From Hyphomicrobiales bacterium (GTDB taxonomy: Bacteria > Pseudomonadota > Alphaproteobacteria > Rhizobiales > Rhizobiaceae): a DNA stretch of 64,000 bases. The notes under the pieces were generated by a model, which was given only the letters and a program-made list of their open reading frames with translations, ran no database searches and was not told where the DNA came from. Both the position numbers and the translations under genes were made by a program. Shown one piece after another: positions 37,223 through 46,900 of the stretch (the first letter of the stretch is position 1; each line of letters opens with the position of its first letter). The stretch spans positions 62,001 to 126,000 of the forward strand of contig UBUL01000024.1 in assembly GCA_900468625.1 (NCBI GenBank), read 5' to 3'.

Positions 37223-38497
37223 ATGCCGAAGCCAGTCATCGAAGACGCAATAGTTCAGGAATATCCGCGGGTAAAAACGAGCCGGCATATTCTGCCATCC
37301 CTCTTTCGGCGCAGGATGCCCGCGCTGCGCAAAGGCACCGATCTCGAGGAAATCGAATACATACCGGTGCATGATGGGAATGAGCCGGAAACCCGGTCCG
37401 GCGGCAAGCCGCCGCTCAGGCTTATCGGCTTTCTGCTGCTCGTCATCCTGCCATTCCTCGCGAGTTCGGTCTATTACGCCTTCATCGCTTCGGACCAATA
37501 CATTGCGGAAGCGCGTTTTGCCGTCAGAGCCGTATCGGGAACCGAAGACGCCGGCGATTCCCCCGGAGGAGCCACCAGCGCTCTCAATATGCGCTCGGCT
37601 TCTCAGGATGCCTATGTCGTCACGAGCTTCATCCACTCGACGGAAATTCTCAATCGAATCGGCAAGAAACTCGATTACCGGTCGATGTTTGTCCGGCAGG
37701 ATGCGGATTTCCTGTCACGCTTCCGCTCCTCGCAATCCGACGAAGAGTTCCTGAAATACTGGAACGATCACGTCAGCGCCTATATAGACGTTACCTCCGG
37801 CATCATCACGTTGAAGGTCAGGACCTTCGCGCCCGATGATTCCGTCAAGCTCGCCGATGCCATCATCGAGGAAAGCGAAAAGCTCATCAACGAGCTTTCC
37901 GAGCGTGCGCGCAACGATATCGTGCAGAGCATGAAGGCCGACGTCCAGAAGAGCGGCAAGGCCTATGGCGATACCTTGGTCGCTCTCAACCAGTTTCAAA
38001 ACGCGTCCGGCCTTCTCAGCCCGCAGACTCAGGCCAAGAACAGCGGAACAATCCTTACGGGCCTGCTGGCCAAGAAGCTGGAATTCGAGTCGCGCCTCTT
38101 CGTGATGCGGCAGTCCAATGCCCAGAATTCGCCGACCTATCAGCAGCTCAATCTCGCCAAGGACAGCCTCGATGCGCAGATCGAAAAGATGAGGTCGGAG
38201 CTGACGGGTCCTGAGAATGCCAGCCTTGCAAAAGCCTTACTGGAATATTCGAGGCTCGAAACCGATCGCATGATCGCGGAAAAGCTCTACGAGAGCTCGC
38301 AGAAGAACTACGACGCCGTGCTTGCCGAAGCTCTGCGCAAGACGCTCTACCTCGCCGTTTTCGTCAAACCGGTACTGCCGGACGAATCGATCTTCCCTCG
38401 CCGCATCAGCACGCCATTGATCATATTGCTTGCGCTCATCGTAACCTGGGCGACTCTTTCCCTCATCTGGGCATCCGTGGAGGATCACCGGATATGA
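37223..38497 (+). CDS. Capsule export inner-membrane protein, KpsE/BexC/RkpR type (copy 1)
   Basis: 424 residues from the ATG at 37223; an in-frame TTG at 37211 is less likely. It is a polysaccharide co-polymerase/membrane-fusion-type protein with one helix near residues 66-88 (GFLLLVILPFLASSVYYAFI), a large periplasmic coiled-coil part (about 90-390) and a second helix at the end (PLIILLALIVTWATLSLIWA). The post-helix motif IASDQYIAEARFAVRA and the pre-helix VKPVLPDESIFPRR are typical. It would link the KpsT-powered transporter to the outer-membrane lipoprotein at 33341. It is followed 13 bases later by the ATPase gene. Confidence 0.87.
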   Translation: MPKPVIEDAIVQEYPRVKTSRHILPSLFRRRMPALRKGTDLEEIEYIPVHDGNEPETRSGGKPPLRLIGFLLLVILPFLASSVYYAFIASDQYIAEARFAVRAVSGTEDAGDSPGGATSALNMRSASQDAYVVTSFIHSTEILNRIGKKLDYRSMFVRQDADFLSRFRSSQSDEEFLKYWNDHVSAYIDVTSGIITLKVRTFAPDDSVKLADAIIEESEKLINELSERARNDIVQSMKADVQKSGKAYGDTLVALNQFQNASGLLSPQTQAKNSGTILTGLLAKKLEFESRLFVMRQSNAQNSPTYQQLNLAKDSLDAQIEKMRSELTGPENASLAKALLEYSRLETDRMIAEKLYESSQKNYDAVLAEALRKTLYLAVFVKPVLPDESIFPRRISTPLIILLALIVTWATLSLIWASVEDHRI

Positions 38498-38510
38498 ATG
38501 GGGAAGCGCC

Positions 38511-39164
38511 ATGATCAGCTTCAAGAACGTGTCCAAATTCTTCAAGACGCAAAGCGGCAAGAAGATCATCCTCGACCGCGTCAATTGCGAATTCGAATCC
38601 GGCTATTCCTACGGCCTGCTTGGTGTCAACGGTGCCGGGAAATCGACAACGATCCGCATGATCGCCGGCACGATGCTTCCAAATTCGGGCAGGATCAGCA
38701 AGAATGTCCGTGTGTCTTGGCCGCTGGGCTTGAGCAGCGGTTTCAATCCCCTCATGACGGGACGGGCCAATGTCCACTTCGTTGCCCGCGCCTATGGCGA
38801 GGATGTCAGGCGCGTCTCCCGCTTCGTGGAAGAGTTTGCCGAATTGGGCGATTACCTCGATGCTCCCGTACGCACCTACTCTTCCGGGATGGGGGCACGA
38901 TTGGCTTTTGGGCTCTCGATGGCGATTGAGTTCGAATGCTATCTGGTTGACGAAGTTCTCGCCGTCGGCGACGCTCGGTTCCAGGAGCGGTGTCGGATTG
39001 CGTTCGAGAACAGGCGCAAGACCTCCGACATCATCATGGTCTCGCACAGCATGAGCATGATCAATACGCATTGCGACAGGGGTATGGTACTTGTCGACGG
39101 CAGGCTTATCGTCTTCGATAAGGTAGAGCAGGCTATCGAAGCCTATTACAGATTGAACCGCTAG
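38511..39164 (+). CDS. Capsule ABC exporter ATPase, KpsT/RkpS type
   Basis: 217 residues, the compact size of KpsT-type ATPases. Walker A GVNGAGKST (38-46), ABC signature SSGMG (124-128), Walker B CYLVDEV (143-149) and switch His179 are intact. The start ATG at 38511 follows GGGGAAG. It should energise export of the lipid-linked capsule chain across the inner membrane. Its required permease, KpsM/RkpT, is not next to it or elsewhere in the window. Confidence 0.9.
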   Translation: MISFKNVSKFFKTQSGKKIILDRVNCEFESGYSYGLLGVNGAGKSTTIRMIAGTMLPNSGRISKNVRVSWPLGLSSGFNPLMTGRANVHFVARAYGEDVRRVSRFVEEFAELGDYLDAPVRTYSSGMGARLAFGLSMAIEFECYLVDEVLAVGDARFQERCRIAFENRRKTSDIIMVSHSMSMINTHCDRGMVLVDGRLIVFDKVEQAIEAYYRLNR

Positions 39165-39225
39165 GGCCGGATGATTTTAGGTCTGCTCGGCCTGAAATCT
39201 GAATCCGCTCTAGAATCAAAAAAGT

Positions 39226-39279
39226 AGAGCATGATGTCGTCCGAAAACCGATCACGCTTTTCGGACGACATCATACTCC
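39226..39279. repeat. Rhizobial intergenic palindrome (RIME-like) between kpsT-type and second kpsE-type genes
   Basis: Perfect 17-base inverted repeat: ATGATGTCGTCCGAAAA (39231-39247) and its complement (39258-39274) around a 10-base loop; with one mismatch the arms extend about four bases further. The sequence AGAGCATGATGTCGTCCGAAAAC is the well-known form of short palindromic elements scattered between rhizobial genes (written here without the full element). It can fold into a long hairpin in RNA and may weaken read-through or stabilise upstream mRNA. No other copy is seen in this window. Confidence 0.75.
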
Positions 39280-39310
39280 AGAATATCAGGGATCGACGGC
39301 AAGGCCCAAT

Positions 39311-40579
39311 ATGGCTCACGATACCGAAAACACGTCCAAAACGCTTCAGCTCAGCGCGACGGAGCATAGCCGGAACGTGGCCACGAATCTGTCCGTGACC
39401 GCGCGAAAACTGCGGTTTTCGACATCCAGGCGAAGCCAGTTGTTCAAGGCCGTCGGCCTCCGGCCGCGCCCGATGCAGCAAGTCATCAGCAAGGCCATCC
39501 TGGCATCGGCCATTCTGCTGCTTGTCGTTCCCAACATTGCGTCGATCTATTACTTCACCTGCGTCGCATCCGATCAGTATCAATCGGAAACACGCTTCAC
39601 CGTGCGCACATCCACGCCGGCGCTCGGAAGCAACCAGATCACCAAGGTCACGGGCCTGCCGCCGGCACAGATCGTCCAGAATACCTTGATCGTAACAAAC
39701 TTCATCAAGAGCAAGGACATGGTTGCCGCTCTCGAGAACAAGGTCGACTTTCAAAAAATCTATGGGAACGACTCGATCGATCGGATCGCGCGCCTGAAGA
39801 AGGATGCGAGTTCGGAGAAGCTGCTCGACTATTGGGAAGACATGGTTTCGGTCAAGATCGATGCGAACAGCGGCATCGTGACGGTCAAGGCGCGCGCGTT
39901 CACCGCGACCGATGCTCAGAAGGTATTGCGGGCGGTTGTGGCCGCATCCGAGGTCGTGGTCAACGATGTCAATACGCGTATCTGGCGGGATGTTATCGCG
40001 ACAGCCCAGGCGAACCTGGACAATGCCAAAAATCAGCTGCAGAAGGCCCGGGATCAGCTTTTGATTGCGCGCAATCAGACAGGCGTCCTCAGCGTCGAGG
40101 GATCCTCGACCGTTCTCACGAACCTGATCTCGTCCGTTCAGAAGGAAAGAATAGACCTTCAGCAGAAATATGATGCGCTACTTGGAACGGTCTCGGCAGA
40201 TGCGCCGCAGATGCGCGTGCTCAAACGCGAGATCGACAGCAAGCAGAAGCAGATCGATCAGCTCAACAGCCAGGTCGCAGGACAGAGCAACAAATCCGAG
40301 CAGAACCTTGCGGATGTTTCCGTTGATATGTCGCAGCGCGAGCTGGAACAGACCCTTGCGGAGCAGCAATTTGCAATGAGCATGAAGACGCTGGAACAGG
40401 TCAAATTCGTCAGCAAGCAGCAGCTCCTCTACCTCGATACATTCCTCGCTCCCAGCCTGCCCGACGAGGCCGAGTATCCTCAGCGGGCGCTTTGGATCGC
40501 CGGGATTTTCGCGGCCACCCTCGCCGCATGGGGTGCTATTTTCGGTATCCTTGCGAATATCCGAAGTCGTCTGGTTTGA
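39311..40579 (+). CDS. Capsule export inner-membrane protein, KpsE/BexC/RkpR type (copy 2)
   Basis: 422 residues and the same architecture as the gene at 37223: a helix near 62-84 (ILASAILLLVVPNIASIYYF), the motif VASDQYQSETRFTVRT, a long periplasmic coiled coil (AQANLDNAKNQLQKARDQLL; RVLKREIDSKQKQIDQLNSQ), a pre-helix LAPSLPDEAEYPQRA and a C-terminal helix (GIFAATLAAWGAIFGILA). The two are clearly paralogous but diverged well below easy alignment outside these blocks. The N-terminal 55 residues are different. It is separated from the ATPase gene by the palindromic element. Confidence 0.86.
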   Translation: MAHDTENTSKTLQLSATEHSRNVATNLSVTARKLRFSTSRRSQLFKAVGLRPRPMQQVISKAILASAILLLVVPNIASIYYFTCVASDQYQSETRFTVRTSTPALGSNQITKVTGLPPAQIVQNTLIVTNFIKSKDMVAALENKVDFQKIYGNDSIDRIARLKKDASSEKLLDYWEDMVSVKIDANSGIVTVKARAFTATDAQKVLRAVVAASEVVVNDVNTRIWRDVIATAQANLDNAKNQLQKARDQLLIARNQTGVLSVEGSSTVLTNLISSVQKERIDLQQKYDALLGTVSADAPQMRVLKREIDSKQKQIDQLNSQVAGQSNKSEQNLADVSVDMSQRELEQTLAEQQFAMSMKTLEQVKFVSKQQLLYLDTFLAPSLPDEAEYPQRALWIAGIFAATLAAWGAIFGILANIRSRLV

Positions 40580-40596
40580 GCTTGCGCGGACGACCT

Positions 40597-41703
40597 ATGC
40601 AAATTTTACGTGACATCGTCTATCAATTGCTTCCAAGACCGCGGCCATTCGGAGCGCGGACCAAAAGTGGCGAGCGCGTTGCAAGACGGCTCCTCATTCT
40701 GTCGCGCTATCCCAATCCGAGCTTCAGCTACTACCTCGATGAACGTGCCAAGACGCTCGGCGATATTCCAGTTCTCATGAAGGGACTTGACGATCCGCTC
40801 GATGACATCGATTGCGAAGGGCTTTTCGTCATCATCTGCCGCTACATCAAGCCGCCGCAATTACGCTGGCTGGAAGGCAAACGGGATGCTCTTGCGGGTG
40901 TCGCCTATTTCGTCGACGACGACATTCCAGCGGTCCTGACCGGCAACGAAGCCAGTTTGCCCTATAAATTCAGGCTCATCAAACTGGCCGTCCGGCCTTT
41001 GCCAAGGGTGAACCGACTGCTGACGCATGTCTGGACATCTACCGAAACCCTGGCAAGCGCGATCGCGACGGCGGACCACCGGATCGATATCCTGCCTCCG
41101 CTTCCGGCGGATATTGCCGTCACTGCTTTCAACGGAGCTGAAGACAGCTGTCCCCCATTGAAAATGGTCTATCACGCAACCGGTGTTCACCGCCGCGAAC
41201 ATGAGTTCCTGATGCCGATCGTCAGGAGCGCGATGGAAAGGCATGACAATCTGCATTTCGAGGTTTTTGCCGCCGGTGCACTCGCGCGCCGCTGGGGACG
41301 TCAGGGAATAGATCCCGCCCGCATCGCGATCATGCCGCCTCTTTCGTGGCCGGCCTATCTCGCCAGGACAACGCATCACAAAGCCGATATCGCCTTGGCC
41401 CCGCTGCTCTCCGGAAAGACCAATGCGAGCCGTTCCGACACCAAGCGGGTCGATATCGGCCGCCTTCGGGCAGCGGCCATATTCTCGGGATGCCCGACTT
41501 TCGAACGGTGCGCAGTCGCCGGAGAGCTGCACATCGGCAACACCGCCGAAGAGTGGCTGGCCGCCATTGGCCTGCTGGCGAGTGATCGCGAACGACGGCT
41601 TGCCGCGCGCGACGCCACATGGCACTCGATCCAGAGAATGCGGCTGCATGCGAGCCCGGCGTTTCCCGGCATACGTTTTGAGCCGCTCAGCGGTGCAGCC
41701 TAG
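40597..41703 (+). CDS. Glycosyltransferase-like protein (probable GT-B fold)
   Basis: 368 residues from the ATG at 40597, 17 bases after the second kpsE-type gene; the frame is open further upstream inside that gene. It has no membrane span. The pattern of two Rossmann-like halves is suggested by RRLLILSRYPNPSFSYYLDE and FVDDDIPAVL in the first half and LKMVYHATGVHRREHEFLMP, FEVFAAG and ADIALAPLLSGKTNASRSDTK in the second. The last motif resembles donor-sugar-binding regions of GT-B enzymes where small asymmetries hold the nucleotide. The exact sugar and linkage cannot be told. Confidence 0.65.
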   Translation: MQILRDIVYQLLPRPRPFGARTKSGERVARRLLILSRYPNPSFSYYLDERAKTLGDIPVLMKGLDDPLDDIDCEGLFVIICRYIKPPQLRWLEGKRDALAGVAYFVDDDIPAVLTGNEASLPYKFRLIKLAVRPLPRVNRLLTHVWTSTETLASAIATADHRIDILPPLPADIAVTAFNGAEDSCPPLKMVYHATGVHRREHEFLMPIVRSAMERHDNLHFEVFAAGALARRWGRQGIDPARIAIMPPLSWPAYLARTTHHKADIALAPLLSGKTNASRSDTKRVDIGRLRAAAIFSGCPTFERCAVAGELHIGNTAEEWLAAIGLLASDRERRLAARDATWHSIQRMRLHASPAFPGIRFEPLSGAA

Positions 41704-41759
41704 AGCTTTCGTTTTGTAAACAACATTCCTCCCAGCATGTGGATGAAATCAATATTTCG

Positions 41760-43946
41760 ATGACACTCAAAATCTTACCGAACGCCGATCTCGAACGTGG
41801 AATATCCGCCGACGCGGGTTCCAACCTATGGAAATCCCTGGGTGACGACCCGGCTTTCGAGATCAGATTTTCCCCCCTCAGAAAAAGATTGCTCGTCCTC
41901 CACATCACTGCGATCGATGAGGCCATAGATCCGAAGTTCTACGTCAATCGCGGTTACGGCTTCCGCGAGAAGGACACCATTTCCCTCCCGGAAGGACATC
42001 GCTTCATCATCACCGCGGACATCGGCCCGGTCGGCTCCATCTGCGCTCTGCGTGCCGATCCATCCAGTTTCCCGACGACGTTCCGTTTCGACGCCATCGC
42101 GTTTACGTCGCCGAAATCGGCCGAGAGGTACATTTCGGACGTTCTCGGAGCGGATGAAAGAACCAAGCGCATCGATCTCGGCCGGCTGCCTCAATATTGG
42201 CTGAAATTGCCCAAGCTGCGACTTGGCAAACGCGCCGCAAATCTGACCGTTCAATATACCGATATGAGCTATCGGCTCGCCTCCGAGATGGCGGCCGCAC
42301 CGGTATCGGCGACCGCCGGAACATGGCTGAGCGTCGTCGTCCCGGTCTACAACGCACCGCCACGCTATCTGGACGATCTTGTCAAATCCTTCGAAGCACA
42401 GAGCGAGCAAGGTACCGAACTCATCTTGAGCGACGACGGCTCGACATCACCGGAAACGCGGCAATGGTATGAGAACCAGCAATCGCGGGACAATATCCGC
42501 TGCGTGCTGAACCAGCGCAATGGCGGGATCGCGGCTGCCACCAATGCCGGTCTCTCCCATGCGCAGGGGCAATGGATCGCCTTTCTCGATCATGACGACG
42601 TCATCGCGCCGCATGCCTTCAAGCTGATCCGCCATACGCTCGAGCAAAATCCCGATGCGAACTTCCTCTATACGGACGAATTGGTGGTCGACGACACCTT
42701 GAAGCCGACCGGCATCATGCTGAAGCCGGCCTATGATTCCGTGCTGCTGACGGGCGTCAACTATATCAACCATTTCTCCATCTACCGCCATGGCCGCCTT
42801 CGGGAGCTTGGCTACCTCCGCACCGGCTACGAGGGTTCGCAGGATTACGATCTGCTGCTGCGGTATCTCGAGGGTATCCCCGAAGAAAGCGTTCTCCACC
42901 TGCCCTATCCTGCCTACTGGTGGCGCCGCAATGGCAAGACCTATTCGCGCAAATTCATGGATGCCGCAACCATCAGCGCCAGAAAGGCGCTGACCGAAAG
43001 GTTCGAGCGGCAGCAGCAGGCGATCGCCATCGAGGATGCTCTCACCAAGACCCTGCATCGGGTCGTCTTCGAAGCGCCCAGCGAATGGCCGAAAATTTCC
43101 ATCGTCATTCCGAGCAAGGACAATCTCAATCTGATATCGCGCATCCTTCGCGACCTCTTCGAAAAGACGGACTATCCCAATTTTGAAGTCCTGGTCATCG
43201 ACAACGGCTCCGCCAATCAAGCCGTCCTCGATCTCTATGAGCATTATCGGAAAACTCAGCCTCGCTTTTCCGCCGTCATCAATCCGGAAGCCTTCAATTT
43301 CTCGCGCTCGGTCAATCGCGGCCTGAGTTCGGCGACAGGTGAGCACTACCTGATCCTCAACAACGATGTCGAAGTCATCGAGCCCGGCTGGCTGAAGGAG
43401 ATGGTCTCCTGCCTCGCTTATGACAGGACCGGTATCGTCGGCGCCAAATTGCTGTTTTCGAATGACAAGATGCAGCATGCCGGTGTGGTCATCGGCTTCG
43501 GCGGGCTGGCCGGTCATTGGTACATGAACAAGCCGAAGGAGTTCGGTGGCCCCATGAACCGGCTGCATGTGCGCAATACGATGACTTGCGTGACTGGCGC
43601 CGTGATGCTGATCTCGGGTGAGTGCCTTCGGAAGATCGGCCTGTTCGACGAGGAGAATTTCGCAGTCGCCTATAATGACGTGGATTACTGCCTGCGGGCG
43701 CATAAGGCCGGCTACCGCGTTGTCTGGACACCTTTTGCCTGCCTCTATCACCACGAATCGCTGTCCCGCGGATCGGATAAATCCGGAGAGCGAAAGAAGC
43801 GCTTCGAACAGGAAAAACAAAACCTCCGTCGGCTGCACGCCACGCAGGATTTCATCGATCGCTCGCTCAATCCCGCCTACAGCCGCGACAAATCGGACCC
43901 CAAGATCGTGGTACCGACGCGGTTGCACATCCCATCGATGCCATAA
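41760..43946 (+). CDS. Large glycosyltransferase with two GT2 domains
   Basis: 728 residues from the ATG at 41760; a GTG at 41739 would add seven. About 180 residues of unrecognised N-terminal sequence are followed by two GT-A domains. The first (near 185-400) has WLSVVVPVYNAPPRYLDDL, ELILSDDGST and the metal-binding DHDD in WIAFLDHDDVI. The second (near 440-690) has KISIVIPSKDNLNLI, VLVIDNGS and the LNND variant in YLILNNDVEVI, then FDEENFAVAYNDVDYCLRA and a final His-rich CLYHHESLSRG. Such dual enzymes can add two alternating sugars and may polymerise capsule repeats. It ends the plus-strand arm. Confidence 0.88.
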   Translation: MTLKILPNADLERGISADAGSNLWKSLGDDPAFEIRFSPLRKRLLVLHITAIDEAIDPKFYVNRGYGFREKDTISLPEGHRFIITADIGPVGSICALRADPSSFPTTFRFDAIAFTSPKSAERYISDVLGADERTKRIDLGRLPQYWLKLPKLRLGKRAANLTVQYTDMSYRLASEMAAAPVSATAGTWLSVVVPVYNAPPRYLDDLVKSFEAQSEQGTELILSDDGSTSPETRQWYENQQSRDNIRCVLNQRNGGIAAATNAGLSHAQGQWIAFLDHDDVIAPHAFKLIRHTLEQNPDANFLYTDELVVDDTLKPTGIMLKPAYDSVLLTGVNYINHFSIYRHGRLRELGYLRTGYEGSQDYDLLLRYLEGIPEESVLHLPYPAYWWRRNGKTYSRKFMDAATISARKALTERFERQQQAIAIEDALTKTLHRVVFEAPSEWPKISIVIPSKDNLNLISRILRDLFEKTDYPNFEVLVIDNGSANQAVLDLYEHYRKTQPRFSAVINPEAFNFSRSVNRGLSSATGEHYLILNNDVEVIEPGWLKEMVSCLAYDRTGIVGAKLLFSNDKMQHAGVVIGFGGLAGHWYMNKPKEFGGPMNRLHVRNTMTCVTGAVMLISGECLRKIGLFDEENFAVAYNDVDYCLRAHKAGYRVVWTPFACLYHHESLSRGSDKSGERKKRFEQEKQNLRRLHATQDFIDRSLNPAYSRDKSDPKIVVPTRLHIPSMP

Positions 43947-43958
43947 CGCGATTTGAAG

Positions 43959-46900
43959 TCAAAGCTGGATTAAGTCGAGATCCCCGCCGATCTCGCTCTT
44001 GGCAATCTCGACCACGCTCTTCTCATGGGTGAAGAGGATCGTCTGGAAACGGTCGGCCGTCGCGGCAAGGACCTGCAGCCCAGCGCGGGCGCGCTCGTCG
44101 TCGAAGGTCTGGAAGATATCGTCTACGATCAGCGGTGCCGGCTCGTTGCGGGTGGAATAATCTTCGAGGAACGCCAGCCGCAGGGCAAGATAGAGCTGGT
44201 CGCCCGTACCCTCGCTCAGACCGTCGAGCGGCACGCGCTCGCCGGCAGCACGCTCGGCCAGCAGCTGCAAAGCATCGCTTTCATCATGGGCTTCGACGAG
44301 GCGGGAGAAACGCCCGCCGGTCAGTTGCGAGAACAGCTCGCCGGCTCGCCCGATGACGGGATCGGCTTGCTTCTCGCGATAGGCCTCCATAGAGCCGGCC
44401 AACATGCGGGCTGCGATCTTGAGGACGACCCATTGCCGCGCAAGGTCCTTTGCCTCCTGCTCGGCCGAGAGCTTCTCGAAAACCGCATATTCTGCGCTGA
44501 CGCCGGTTTCCAGGGCCTGACGCTGACGGCGGTTCTCCGCCAGCCGTGCCGAAAGCTCGCCATGCATGGCGAACTGTCGCTGATCTTCCCCAGTCAATCG
44601 CTCGATTTCGAGATCCGCAGCAACCCGTTCAAAACCGGCAAGCTCGGCACGAAGCTCGTCTTCGGCCCTGCCGTCGGCCTGCTGACGGAAGCGATCCAGG
44701 CTTTCCGCGAGGCGGGCAGTCAGGCGCAGCCGTTCGCGCAGCCGTAAAAGCAGCGCCGGCAGATCGTTAACGCCGCCCAGATCGGCAGTCAGATGGTCGA
44801 GGTCGGCCCTAATGGCGGCGAGCGCTGCGTCCTGGCGCGCCACCAGTTCTGCCCCGCGCAGCCGCTCCTCTTCGAGGCCGTCGCGCTTCTTCAGCTCGCC
44901 GCGCATGGCATTGACGCTGGTGTGCAGCGCCTCGGCGGCGGCATCCGGCGGCAGATGATCCAGCTCATGGCCGCTATTGGCTGCAAGCGTTGCCAAACGC
45001 CGCTCGAAATCCGCCATGTCGCGCCGCATGCCATTGACACGACGCAAGCGGTTTTCGCGCTCGGTGAGGATATCGGGCAGTTCGTCCCATGCCTTCAGGG
45101 CGGCGCTCGCCATATCAAGCGTCGTGTCGGATGGCAGGCCGAGGAGCTCAGCAGCTTTGGCGAATGCATCGCGCCACTCGGCATGCCGTCGTTCCAAAGC
45201 CCGTTGCTCGTCGCCGAAGCGGACCAACCGGTCGCGTGCGGCGCCGATCTCTCCTTCCCGCGTACGGCTTTCGCTCCAGCGTTCCGAGAGAAGGCGCAGA
45301 TGCTTGCGCAAGCCTTCCGCAATCGCCGCAGGCGGGAGGCGGCCGCTCTTGTAGCTTGTTGCCTCGACGATATCCTGCAGGACGGGCAAGACGCGACCTT
45401 CCGCCAGCGCACTCTCATCCCGTTGGTCCAGCATTTCCAGCAATGCCTTGCGCTCGCGCCGCAGCAGTTCCACTCCGCGCCGCCACTCCAGCATCGCCGG
45501 TGGATCGAGGGCGTCGATTCCGCAAGGCTCGAAAAGAGCCGCGAAGGTTGCCTGCGCATCCTTCAGCGCTTTCTCACAGCTCTTCAGCCGTTCATTAGCC
45601 GCCTCCCGCTCCTGCAGCAGACGCGCCTGACGCAGACGATAGTCGGCGTGGCGCGCAACACGATCCGCATCGCTCAGTGCGGCATCGGCCAGACGGTCCG
45701 CCTCGGCAATACCGACGCTCAGCGCCGCAAGCAGCCTGGCCTCCGGAGCCGTACCGTCCGACCATCTTTGCTGGATGGAGGACCATTGCGCATCACGACC
45801 TTCACGCGCAGCGACGATCTGCTCGCGCGTGACGATCGGCCCGGTGCACTCGGCATCGGCAAGCGTTCGCGCTATCTCCGCCAGCTGCTCGTCATAAGTC
45901 TGCAGCTTGCCGGTGGCTTCGCGCATTTTTGCGCGTGCGGCGTCAATGGCATCACGATGTCCGGCAATTTCGGTGGTTTCCGGCAGCGGCGCGGAGAACA
46001 GCACATCGATGTCACCGACCGGTGGCTGCAGCCGGCCGGCAGCTTCTTTCAGATCGGACCCGATGCGGCGAATCTGCGTTTCCAGCCCGTCAAGGCGGCC
46101 CAAGGCAGACAGATCGGTGCTCAGCGCCTCGAGCTGATCGAGATAGGGCCTTGGATCGATCAGCCGGCCCGCATGATTATCCTTCTCAAGCGCCGCGAGC
46201 TGCCTGCGCTCAGCATCGGACTGCTCGGCGAGAGACTGCAATTGTCGCGCGAGCTGCCTGCCCTCGTCCACCAGCTCGGACAGGCGCGCGCGGTCGACGT
46301 CGCTCGGCTGCCTCCTTTCGAGTTCGGCTTCGGCAAGACCGAGGCGGCGGGCGAGCTGAGAAAGCGTGGTGTCGTAACCGGCAAGCTCCTGATCGACACG
46401 CGGCAGATCGTGACGCTGGGCGCGGTAGTTGCCGGTATCGGCAAAGAGCTGGGTGATATCGCCAGACATCCGTAGCAACGCTTCATCCACCTGAATGCGC
46501 GAAAGGTCCTCCTCGGCGCGAGCAACGGCTTGCCGCGCCCGGCGCAGTTCCTCTTCGCTCGCTTGCTTATCGCGCAACCTCTGCTCCAGCTTGTCGGCAA
46601 AGCCATCCGGTATGGCGGCAAGATCGGCGAGGCCATCGAGCGCGAGAGTTTCCGCATCGATTTCTGACAGCAAGGGCTGCAGGGTCTTCAGCCGCTTGAG
46701 CCGATCAAGCGCTTCGCGGGTGCCGCGGCGCTCCGCCTGCAGGCGCTCCAGTTCCGTCTCCAATTCGGCGGCCTCGGCAAGAAGCTTCTTCCAATCGCCG
46801 GATTTCAGTTCGTTGTCCCGCTCGGCCTTCCGGGCATCCTCGTAGCGGTCGAGAGCCTGATAGAAGCCGCGGTCCTTCGAGCGCCTGGCTGCATAGATGC

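Noticed and set aside
39311..40579. Second KpsE-type gene considered as the missing KpsM permease
   Set aside because: It has only two membrane spans around a long periplasmic coiled coil, the KpsE pattern; KpsM has six spans.
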